Assembly: GCA_003133005.1 (NCBI GenBank)
Contig: PKZI01000058.1
Location: 196-11,828 of the forward strand
Length of the DNA stretch: 11,633 nucleotides
Reading direction: 5' to 3'
Origin: Acidimicrobiaceae bacterium
GTDB lineage: Bacteria; Actinomycetota; Acidimicrobiia; Acidimicrobiales; RAAP-2
The notes beneath the pieces were generated by a model that saw only the letters and a program-made list of their open reading frames with translations, was not told where the DNA came from and ran no database searches. Below, one piece after another: positions 1 to 5,545 of the stretch. The position numbers were made by a program, and so were the translations under genes. The number at the start of each line of letters is the position of its first letter. Position 1 is the stretch's first letter.

Positions 1-1310
1 TGCCGCGAATCCAACCGCGCTGCTTCTACGACCTCGTCATTGAAGTGGCGATCATCCGTCCCGGGCCCATTCAGGGCAACGCCGTCAACCCCTACATTCG
101 ACGCCGACGCGGCGACGAACCCGTGACGTATCTTCACCCGCGTCTGGAGCCGATTCTTTCGCGCACGCTCGGCGTGCCACTCTTCCAAGAGCAACTGATG
201 GAGATGGCAGTCGCGGTGGCGGGTTTCTCGCCCGCCGAGGCGGACGAACTCCGCCAGGCCATGGCCGCGAAGCGTTCCGAACTTCGCATGCTGAAACTAA
301 AGAGTCGTTTCTATTCGGGTATGGCGAGTAACGGCATCACCGGTCGTGACGCCGACCAACTCTTTGACGCGCTCGCGGCGTTCGCGAACTTCGGCTTCCC
401 CGAGTCGCACTCGGTGTCCTTCGCGCATCTCGTCTACTGCTCGGCGTGGATCAAGTTCCACTACCCGGCGGCGTTTCTCGTCTCGCTGCTCAATGCGCAG
501 CCGCTCGGGTTCTGGTCACCCCAGAGTCTGGTCGCCGACGCCAAGCGTCACGGCGTGCGCGTGGTGCGCCCCGACGTCAATCGATCGGGCGCGCAGGCCA
601 CGCTCGAGGGTGAGCGCATAGATCCGACGGTGCGTTTGGGTCTTGGGGCGTTGCGAGGTATCGGCACCGAACTCGCGACGCGCATTGTCGAGGGCGCGCC
701 CTGGCGGGGTCCCGAGGATCTGGTGCGCCGTGCGCGAGTCCAACAGCATCACCTCGAGACACTCGCCGCGGCGGGAGCGCTCGATGGTTTCGGCACGAGC
801 CGTCGGGCCCAGGCCTGGGCCGCGGGCGCCGCCGCCCAGGGCACGCCCGATCGTCTCGCGGGCGTGGTGACCGGTCTCGTGGCGCCCGTGTTACCGGTGC
901 CCACCGAGATGGAACGGGTGGCCGACGACTTGTGGGCGATGGGCCTGACCACTGAAGCAACGGCGATCTCGCTGGTGCGCGAGTACCTCGACGAGCGCGG
1001 CGTCACTCGCGCGAGCGCGCTCTTCGCCGCCGAGAGTTCGCGGGTGAGCGTCGCGGGGGTCGTCACGCATCGCCAGCACCCCGAAACGGCGAAGGGCGCG
1101 GTGTTCTTGAACCTCGAAGACGAGACCGGACACGTGAACGTGATTTTCTCCAAGGGTGCGTGGGCGCGGTGGAGGGTGATTGCTCGTTCCTCGCGGGCCC
1201 TCGTCATACGAGGCTCGTTGCAACGCGGCCAGGGCACCCTGGTACTGACCGCCGAGTCCGTCGAGCCGCTCCACCTCGGTGCGACGGTGCCGTCGAGGGA
1301 CTGGCACTAA
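1..1310 (+). CDS. dnaE2: Error-prone DNA polymerase DnaE2, C-terminal part (5' end outside window)
   Basis: This is the C-terminal ~435 residues of a C-family DNA polymerase alpha subunit of the DnaE2 (ImuC) type, which carries out damage-induced translesion synthesis with ImuA'/ImuB-type partners. The reading frame is open from base 3, so the gene begins upstream. A full-length protein is usually about 1,050-1,100 residues. Visible signatures are the polymerase segment RPGPIQG followed by NPYIRRR, then GVPLFQEQLM, then FANFGFPESHSVSFAHL, all highly typical of DnaE2. A helix-hairpin-helix-like LRGIGTELA lies about halfway through the fragment. A C-terminal OB-fold runs from VSVAGVVTHRQ through HVNVIFSKG to the end. 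The stop TAA is followed at once by the ATG of a 12-codon ORF and then by a small membrane protein gene. DnaE2 and the housekeeping DnaE1 share this architecture, but the wording of these motifs matches DnaE2. Confidence 0.96.
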   Translation, partial: PRIQPRCFYDLVIEVAIIRPGPIQGNAVNPYIRRRRGDEPVTYLHPRLEPILSRTLGVPLFQEQLMEMAVAVAGFSPAEADELRQAMAAKRSELRMLKLKSRFYSGMASNGITGRDADQLFDALAAFANFGFPESHSVSFAHLVYCSAWIKFHYPAAFLVSLLNAQPLGFWSPQSLVADAKRHGVRVVRPDVNRSGAQATLEGERIDPTVRLGLGALRGIGTELATRIVEGAPWRGPEDLVRRARVQQHHLETLAAAGALDGFGTSRRAQAWAAGAAAQGTPDRLAGVVTGLVAPVLPVPTEMERVADDLWAMGLTTEATAISLVREYLDERGVTRASALFAAESSRVSVAGVVTHRQHPETAKGAVFLNLEDETGHVNVIFSKGAWARWRVIARSSRALVIRGSLQRGQGTLVLTAESVEPLHLGATVPSRDWH

Positions 1311-1349
1311 ATGACCCACGTAACGAACGAGACGACCGTGGAAGAATGA
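1311..1349 (+). CDS. Possible 12-codon coupling mini-ORF between dnaE2 and the membrane protein
   Basis: An ATG directly abuts the dnaE2 stop (TAA then ATG) and opens a frame encoding MTHVTNETTVEE. Its TGA overlaps the ATG at 1346 in an ATGA arrangement. The peptide matches nothing I recognise. Its likely significance, if any, is translational relay: ribosomes finishing dnaE2 could reinitiate here and again at the next gene. An overlapping stop arises by chance whenever a start codon is followed by A, so this is a weak call. Confidence 0.2.
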   Translation: MTHVTNETTVEE

Positions 1350-1645
1350 GGGCTATGCGGACCCGACTGCTCTTTTCACAACGCGTCGTGCTCATCATCG
1401 CCCTCGCGTTCGCCCTCTACGTTCTCGGTATCTGGCTCACGAACCTCGGCACGCATCTGTTCACGGGATGGGTTGGTTACGCGCCACTTCAAAACAACAA
1501 CACGATCCCGTACGCCGGGGGAATGCACGCGTGGGTCCGTCTGGTCATCTGGCTTCTACTCACGCTCGTGTGGACCATTACGTCGCTGTCATTGTTGCGG
1601 CCAACGCAGGCGCACGACAACACCGCGTCGAGCACGACACCGTGA
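1346..1645 (+). CDS. Small two-helix membrane protein of unknown function
   Basis: The predicted protein has 99 residues from ATG 1346, or 96 from the in-frame ATG 1355. A basic N-terminus (MRTRLLFSQR) leads into a hydrophobic helix rich in V, I, L and A. A hydrophilic loop with GWVGYAPL and HAWVRL follows, then a second helix (LVIWLLLTLVWTITSLSLL) and a short polar tail. This predicts an inner-membrane protein with two transmembrane segments and both ends in the cytoplasm. The GWVGYAPL plus HPWV/HAWV pattern resembles small uncharacterised actinobacterial membrane proteins, but no function is known to me. ATG 1346 is preceded closely by GGAAG and overlaps the mini-ORF stop. ATG 1355 is preceded by GAGGG only 2 nt away. 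The stop overlaps the GTG of the next gene by GTGA, which implies coupled translation with the hydrolase. Confidence 0.75.
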   Translation: MRAMRTRLLFSQRVVLIIALAFALYVLGIWLTNLGTHLFTGWVGYAPLQNNNTIPYAGGMHAWVRLVIWLLLTLVWTITSLSLLRPTQAHDNTASSTTP

Positions 1646-2487
1646 GCGACCACGTGTCCCCGGTACGCGTGGCGGCACTGCAGATGCGTTCGGGCACCGA
1701 CGTCCAAAAGAACGTGCTGGCGGCGACCGAGCTCGTGCACGTAGCCGCCGATCAGGGCGCGACCTACATCCAACTGCCCGAGTACTTCAATTACTACGGA
1801 CCAGCCAAACACTTCGCCGACGTCGCCGAGGAAATTCCGGGCGTCACTTCGCGCGCAATGGGCGAAGTCGCGCGCGAGCGTCACGTCACGCTTCATCTGG
1901 GCAGCATGCTGCAAGACTCGCGCAGCGCCGAACGATCGGCGAACACCAGTGTGTTGTTGGGCGACGACGGTGCGATCATCGCGCTTTATCAAAAGACCCA
2001 TCTTTTCGACATCGACGTACCCGGCGAGGTCTCGTACCGAGAATCCGCCGCCATCGCGGCTGGTTCGCGACTCGTCGTCGCCGAGCTCGGCGGCTTCACG
2101 CTTGGTCTGTCGATCTGCTTTGACGTGCGCTTCGCCGAACTGTATCGACAACTCGCGCTGCGAGGTGCCACCGTCTTCGCGGTGCCGTCCGCGTTCTCGG
2201 CGGTGACGGGACCCGCGCACTGGGAGGTGCTCTTGCGAGCTCGAGCGATTGAGAACCACGCGTTCGTCATCGCCGCGACCCAGGCGGGCACGACCGAAGA
2301 GGGACTCGCGACCTACGGACACGCGATGATCATTGATCCTTGGGGCAGTGTGCTCGCCCAGTCGAGCGGCGACGAGCAGGAGGTCGTGCTGTGCGATATC
2401 GATCTCTCACAAGTCGCACGACGTCGTCGTGAGATCGACGTCTTCGCACTTCGACGGCCCGAACTCTACGAACAAACGCGTGAATGA
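1642..2487 (+). CDS. Carbon-nitrogen hydrolase, Nit1/Nit2-like (deaminated-glutathione-amidase type)
   Basis: This is a 281-residue cytosolic nitrilase-superfamily amidase of normal length. The catalytic triad is visible: Glu47 in LPEYF, Lys118 in YQKTHLFD and Cys159 in LSICFDVRF. A further conserved glutamate, Glu134, sits in SYRES. The stretch KTHLFDIDVPG...SYRES is characteristic of the Nit1/Nit2 branch, which hydrolyses omega-amides such as deaminated glutathione or 2-oxoglutaramate. Actinobacteria usually lack glutathione, so the natural substrate here may be a different side-product amide; this is inference. GTG 1642 is preferred because the protein then begins shortly before the first family beta strand (VRVAALQM) and overlaps the upstream stop in GTGA. 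A much longer upstream open frame runs antiparallel to nothing useful and merely overlaps the membrane protein gene. Confidence 0.92.
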   Translation: MSDHVSPVRVAALQMRSGTDVQKNVLAATELVHVAADQGATYIQLPEYFNYYGPAKHFADVAEEIPGVTSRAMGEVARERHVTLHLGSMLQDSRSAERSANTSVLLGDDGAIIALYQKTHLFDIDVPGEVSYRESAAIAAGSRLVVAELGGFTLGLSICFDVRFAELYRQLALRGATVFAVPSAFSAVTGPAHWEVLLRARAIENHAFVIAATQAGTTEEGLATYGHAMIIDPWGSVLAQSSGDEQEVVLCDIDLSQVARRRREIDVFALRRPELYEQTRE

Positions 2488-2501
2488 GCACTGCGCGCAG
2501 G

Positions 2502-2518
2502 GACCGACAAGGACGGTC
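2502..2518 (+). repeat. Short inverted repeat after the hydrolase gene
   Basis: GACCG (2502-2506) and CGGTC (2514-2518) can form a 5-bp stem with a 7-nt loop. CCGAC/GTCGG gives an alternative register. A run of five T residues follows only at 2534-2538, so this is not a convincing intrinsic terminator. It may weakly separate the hydrolase operon from the signalling locus, or overlap the -35 region of the promoter proposed just downstream. Confidence 0.25.
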
Positions 2519-2525
2519 GGCGAAG

Positions 2526-2531
2526 TAGAGT
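2526..2531 (+). promoter_or_regulatory. Candidate -10 element (TAGAGT) for the sensor kinase locus
   Basis: TAGAGT fits the actinobacterial -10 consensus TANNNT and is followed by a T/A-rich patch. It would start transcription near 2538, about 50 nt ahead of the short ORF and 140 nt ahead of the kinase. The sequence 17 bp upstream (ACCGAC) is a poor -35 match. The call is from pattern only. Confidence 0.3.
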
Positions 2532-2588
2532 GGTTTTTAAGACGTTCGACGTAATCGCGAAGAGAATCAGCGGAACTAGGTGAACATA

Positions 2589-2684
2589 GTGGTATCTCTG
2601 GACTTCGAGCGACGCGACGTGTTCCTTGCGCTTCTCATCAATGAGTGTCCGAGTTGCGGCCTTCGCGGGCGGTACTCGCGGTGA
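2589..2684 (+). CDS. Possible 31-residue leader peptide with a CPSCG motif
   Basis: GTG 2589 opens a 31-codon frame whose TGA overlaps the kinase GTG at 2681 (GTGA). It is preceded by AGGTGA at 2578-2583 with a 5-nt spacer, a good Shine-Dalgarno site and a much clearer one than the kinase itself has. The peptide starts MVSLDFERRDVF, has a short hydrophobic stretch, and ends with CPSCGLRGRYSR. The CPxCG knuckle is typical of zinc- or redox-active small proteins, but only one Cys pair is present. Third-position GC is high (22 of 31 codons by my count), so it looks codon-biased like the real genes. An in-frame GTG at 2580 would add three residues. It could equally be a non-conserved coupling ORF or chance. 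Confidence 0.35.
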   Translation: MVSLDFERRDVFLALLINECPSCGLRGRYSR

Positions 2685-3730
2685 GTTACTCCTTTCACGA
2701 TCACTACCCTCCGGCGGAGCAGAAGTCGATCCTGTTCAGCCTCCAAGACGCCGTGTCCGCGGTCGATCGGGACGGAACGATCATCTACTGGAACCAGGCG
2801 TCCGAAAGCCTCTACGGTTACAAGGCCTCGGAGTTGATCGGCCACAGCATCAAAGAGCGCAGTCCGGGTCCGTGGAGTTCTAAGACCGCCCTCGACGCAC
2901 TCGCCGTGGACCCGGGCCCCGTCGTCGGCGCCGATGAAACCTCGCGGATAATGAAATACGGTTCGATGCTGACGGTGTCGGTTCGATTTTCCGCCATGCG
3001 CGGCGAGTCGGGTGAGATGGTGGGACTGTCTGCGGTCTCACGTGACATCACGCGATACCGCGAGTCTGAACTCGCGCGCGCGGACCTCACGCGTCGACTC
3101 TTGAATCTCGAAGATGAGATCTCCAAGAAGATCGTCAACGACATTCATGACGGTGTCCTCCAAGAACTGATCGCGAACTCGTTGCGACTTCGCATGTTGA
3201 TGAAAAAGGCTGACGATGAGGCGGCGTCGTCGCAACTTGAGTCAATCGAACGCTCCATCTCTCAGTCCATTGAGCAGTTGCGCACGATCATGTTCGAGGT
3301 CTCGCCCTCGGCGCTCGACTTCGGTGGCGTGCTCGAAGCATTGCGCGAACACTTCGATCGACTTCACGACATGTCCGAGCAGACAGAACTCGTGTTCGAG
3401 AATCTTCCCAGTCCTTCGCTGTCACCTCAGAACGCGTCGACGCTCTTTCGCATAGGTCGAGAAGCGATCACCAACGCGCTCAAGCACGCACACGCCTCGA
3501 ACATTCGCGCGAGCATCGTCGAGGCGTATGGCGGGTACCAGATGTATATCGCCGACGACGGCCGAGGGATGACGAGTACGAAGTCTGGTTCCGGGCACTT
3601 CGGCATACAAACCATGCGCGACCGGGCCGAACAAGACGGGGGCCACCTGGACATCGAGAGCGACCCCGCTTCGGGAACGCGCATCCAGGTGTGGATTCCT
3701 CGTGTCGGAGGGGTTTCGAACCGGATTTAA
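2681..3730 (+). CDS. Soluble PAS-domain sensor histidine kinase, NarX/DegS (HisKA_3) type
   Basis: This is a 349-residue kinase with no transmembrane segment, so it should sense a cytoplasmic signal. A PAS domain occupies about residues 14-128, seen in DAVSAVDRDGTIIYWN, SLYGYKASELIG and the closing VGLSAVSRDITRY. A HisKA_3 dimerisation domain follows, with the phospho-acceptor His156 in NDIHDGVLQEL. The HATPase_c domain shows the N box (EAITNALKHA), the G1 box (DDGRGM) and the G2 box (GHFGIQTM). This HPK7-type kinase normally phosphorylates NarL/LuxR regulators, and such a gene lies downstream. GTG 2681 is chosen for the GGCGG 8 nt upstream and the GTGA overlap with the short ORF. GTG 2645 in the same frame, just after an in-frame TGA, would add 12 residues. 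The PAS ligand cannot be read from the sequence. Confidence 0.93.
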   Translation: MSYSFHDHYPPAEQKSILFSLQDAVSAVDRDGTIIYWNQASESLYGYKASELIGHSIKERSPGPWSSKTALDALAVDPGPVVGADETSRIMKYGSMLTVSVRFSAMRGESGEMVGLSAVSRDITRYRESELARADLTRRLLNLEDEISKKIVNDIHDGVLQELIANSLRLRMLMKKADDEAASSQLESIERSISQSIEQLRTIMFEVSPSALDFGGVLEALREHFDRLHDMSEQTELVFENLPSPSLSPQNASTLFRIGREAITNALKHAHASNIRASIVEAYGGYQMYIADDGRGMTSTKSGSGHFGIQTMRDRAEQDGGHLDIESDPASGTRIQVWIPRVGGVSNRI

Positions 3731-3969
3731 CCGTCGCGCGAGACGGCATCACGGGTAATATTCGTCAACTGGCGTGAGGTCTCGTAGGTGTGATTGATTG
3801 GCACTGACGGGGTTGTTTCGCGACAATGCGCAGAATGCGTAGGAAGAGTCGAAGTGGGAGTCGGACCCGTGGCAAGTGAGGGCGAACGTGACGCGCAACA
3901 AGCGCCAAAGTACGTCGGGCACCAGTGGGTCTCATTGAGCGTGCGCTTGTCTGTTCGAGGGTCGTCGCG
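3731..3969 (+). other. 239-bp intergenic region between kinase and REC-PAS gene
   Basis: A weak CCGTC/GACGG hairpin lies right after the kinase stop without a T-run. Two possible promoter patterns follow: TAATAT at 3756-3761, and TTGGCA (3799) with GACAAT about 18 bp downstream. A short frame from GTG 3854 (39 codons; preceded by AGGAAG with a 7-nt spacer), extendable to TTG 3794 to include a CAEC motif, ends with TGA overlapping the GTG at 3970. By my count third-position GC over the longer form is only about 58 percent, so I do not list it as a gene. Confidence 0.3.
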
Positions 3970-4689
3970 GTGAGCGAGTCGCAACTTCGCGTGGTCGTCG
4001 CGGACGACAATGACGCGATGCGTCAGGCGATTGCGGACCTCATTGGTTCGGCGGACGATCTCGAAGTCGTGGGCATGGGTCGCAACGTGGAAGAGACGCT
4101 CGACCTGGTCGCGTCGCTCACCCCCGACGTCGTGGTCACCGACGTCTGGATGCCCGGCGGGGGTGGGGCTGCGGTCAGTGAAGGCGTCAAGCGCATTGGC
4201 GGCGTGCGCGGCGTCGTCGCGATCTCGGCGTCGTCGATTCGAGGCACCAAAGAGGCCGTGCTCGCGGCCGGTGCGTCGGCGTTCTTGCTCAAGGACACGG
4301 CCGACAAGGACCTCGTGCGAGTGATTCGAGAAGTCGCGGAGTCCCCGCGCAGCGCCATTCTCGAGACCAGGACGACCGAGGTCGTCGCGGTACGCGTCGT
4401 TGACCGATTCGGCGCGATTTTTGGTTGGGACGCGGGCGCCGAGGCGCTCTACGGCTGGACCGCTGACGAAGTGCTCGAACGAACCGTGGGGGATTTCGTC
4501 GTGGGACCGTGGACACTCGACGTCAGTGCCGAGATGATGGAAGTTCTCTCGCTTGGGCGCACTTGGGAGGGTGATTTCACGCACTCGAGGAAGGACCGCG
4601 CTCTCATCAAGGTCCACGGCATCTACGTTCCGGTCATTGTTTTTGGCGTCGTCCAGTGCATCGTGGCCATCACGTACCAAATTGGCTGA
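3970..4689 (+). CDS. Response regulator with a PAS output domain (REC-PAS), no DNA-binding domain
   Basis: The 239-residue protein has an N-terminal receiver domain at about residues 5-125. The acidic pair is Asp12/Asp13 (VADDND), the phospho-acceptor is Asp58 (VVVTDVWMP), the switch residue is Ser86 (VAISAS) and the conserved lysine is Lys108 (AFLLKD). All are intact, so it should be phosphorylated. The C-terminal ~100 residues are not an HTH. They look like a shortened PAS fold, with GAIFGWDAGAEALYGWTADEV and a final strand CIVAITYQIG. The segment AEALYGWTADEVLE resembles SESLYGYKASELIG of the neighbouring kinase. GTG 3970 is chosen because GAGGG (3957-3961) lies 8 nt upstream and the protein then begins just before the first REC strand. 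The role is inferred: a phosphate sink, an adaptor binding the kinase PAS, or a phosphorylation-gated sensor. Confidence 0.88.
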   Translation: MSESQLRVVVADDNDAMRQAIADLIGSADDLEVVGMGRNVEETLDLVASLTPDVVVTDVWMPGGGGAAVSEGVKRIGGVRGVVAISASSIRGTKEAVLAAGASAFLLKDTADKDLVRVIREVAESPRSAILETRTTEVVAVRVVDRFGAIFGWDAGAEALYGWTADEVLERTVGDFVVGPWTLDVSAEMMEVLSLGRTWEGDFTHSRKDRALIKVHGIYVPVIVFGVVQCIVAITYQIG

Positions 4690-4840
4690 CCGTGACGAGG
4701 CGAGGCGCGGCCCATCTCCAAGTGCGCGATATCGCTACGTCCGCAGTGTTTCCTTCGTACACTTGAAGCGGACGCGCCAGAGCGTGCCCACGTATTGACG
4801 TCGTCGAAACCGGGAGAGAATCATCGAAGAGGTAATCACT
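4690..4840 (+). other. 151-bp intergenic region before the NarL-type regulator
   Basis: No gene with a usual start codon is visible here. TTGACG at 4795-4800 could be a -35, but no good -10 follows at 16-18 bp. The end of the region carries GAAGAGG (4826-4832), the only plausible Shine-Dalgarno sequence for the following gene. An in-frame stop (TGA 4796) lies upstream, and no ATG, GTG or TTG in the regulator frame occurs between it and base 4850. Confidence 0.4.
4826..4832 (+). promoter_or_regulatory. Shine-Dalgarno site that decides the AUC start
   Basis: GAAGAGG ends 8 nt before AUC 4841, a standard spacing. The same site is 17 nt from GTG 4850, which is too far, and 2 nt from AUC 4835, which is too close. 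This spacing, together with the receiver-domain boundary, is the main argument for an AUC start. Confidence 0.45.
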
Positions 4841-5470
4841 ATCGCGATTGTGGACGACCACCGCATGGTCGCCGAGATGCTCTCGGTGATGGTCAAGGGT
4901 GAGTCGGACATGGCGTTAGTGGGAACCGCGCAAAACGTCGCCGAAGCCCTCGCGCTCGTCGAGCGAGAACAACCCAACGTCGTGCTGATGGATTACCGCC
5001 TGCCCGACGGCGACGGTATCGGCGCGGTCAAGAGCATCCTCGAGCGCTGGCCCGAGACCCACGTGGTGATGCTCTCGGGTGACGCGGGCCACGACCTTAT
5101 GGCGCGCGCCATCGAGGCGGGCTGTGTGGGCATGCTGGCAAAGGACCGGCCAGTTGACGAACTACTGAGCGCCATCCGCTCGGCCTCGCGCGGCGAGCTC
5201 GTGTTCCGCGCGGACGACATGAACAAACTTCTCAGTCACTTGCGCAAGCCCGCGAATCCCGACGCTGATTTTCTGACGCCCCGCGAGATCGAGGTACTGC
5301 AGTTGCTCGCCGAGGGACTGTCCACTGAGCGGATCGCCACGGACTTATTTATCTCGGTCAATACCGTGCGAAATCACGTGAGCAAGATCCTCGCGAAACT
5401 CGGCGCGCACTCGAAACTCGAGGCGGTCGCTATCGCCACGCGCGACAAGATCGTCAACATCGGCGTCTAG
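4841..5470 (+). CDS. NarL/LuxR-family DNA-binding response regulator (probable AUC start)
   Basis: With the start proposed here the protein has 209 residues. The receiver domain (about 1-118) shows the acidic pair Asp5/Asp6 (AIVDDHRMV), phospho-acceptor Asp51 (VVLMDYRLPDGDG), switch Ser79 (VVMLSGD) and Lys101 (MLAKDR). The C-terminal LuxR-type HTH (about 145-200) reads LTPREIEVLQLLAEGLS, then NTVRNHVSKILAKL, so it should bind DNA when phosphorylated by the HisKA_3 kinase upstream. The start is unusual. GTG 4850 would remove the first beta strand (IAIV), which the fold needs. AUC 4841 restores it and sits 8 nt after GAGG; AUC 4835 and AUU 4847 are less well placed. A sequencing error near the start would be an alternative explanation. 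The gene converges with the protease gene. Confidence 0.92.
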   Translation: MAIVDDHRMVAEMLSVMVKGESDMALVGTAQNVAEALALVEREQPNVVLMDYRLPDGDGIGAVKSILERWPETHVVMLSGDAGHDLMARAIEAGCVGMLAKDRPVDELLSAIRSASRGELVFRADDMNKLLSHLRKPANPDADFLTPREIEVLQLLAEGLSTERIATDLFISVNTVRNHVSKILAKLGAHSKLEAVAIATRDKIVNIGV

Positions 5471-5506
5471 GTTTTCACGGCGCCGTTCGCACGCCACCGC
5501 GAAACC
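5470..5506 (+). terminator. Possible hairpin in the convergent intergenic region
   Basis: GGTTT (5470-5474) pairs with AAACC (5502-5506) and GGCG (5479-5482) with CGCC (5492-5495), with interior loops between. A palindrome ACGGCGCCGT lies within it (5477-5486). It sits between the stops of two convergent genes, where a bidirectional terminator is expected, but there is no U-tract and the stem is interrupted. Evidence is weak. Confidence 0.25.
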
Positions 5507-5545
5507 CTGCAGTTCGTCAACGGTTCTGCACCGTCGAGTTCGTAC

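Noticed and set aside
1489..2322. Minus-strand open frame (277 codons) opposite the hydrolase gene
   Set aside because: It is an antisense shadow of a clear carbon-nitrogen hydrolase; no domain or ribosome site seen.
3794..3811. TTGGCA...GACAAT as a firm promoter for the REC-PAS gene
   Set aside because: The match is moderate at an 18-bp spacing and competes with TAATAT at 3756; not decisive enough to list as its own feature.
3925..3969. Longer start (GTG 3925) for the REC-PAS protein
   Set aside because: It adds 15 residues before the first receiver strand and has no better ribosome site; GTG 3970 has GAGGG 8 nt upstream.
3727..4680. Long minus-strand open frame (317 codons) opposite the REC-PAS gene
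   Set aside because: Its translation is Asp/His/Arg/Asn-rich with no recognisable fold, typical of the antisense of a high-GC gene; the plus strand encodes a clear receiver domain.
5471..5545. A strong intrinsic terminator between the convergent genes
   Set aside because: Only an interrupted stem without a T-run is visible, so it is listed at low confidence only.
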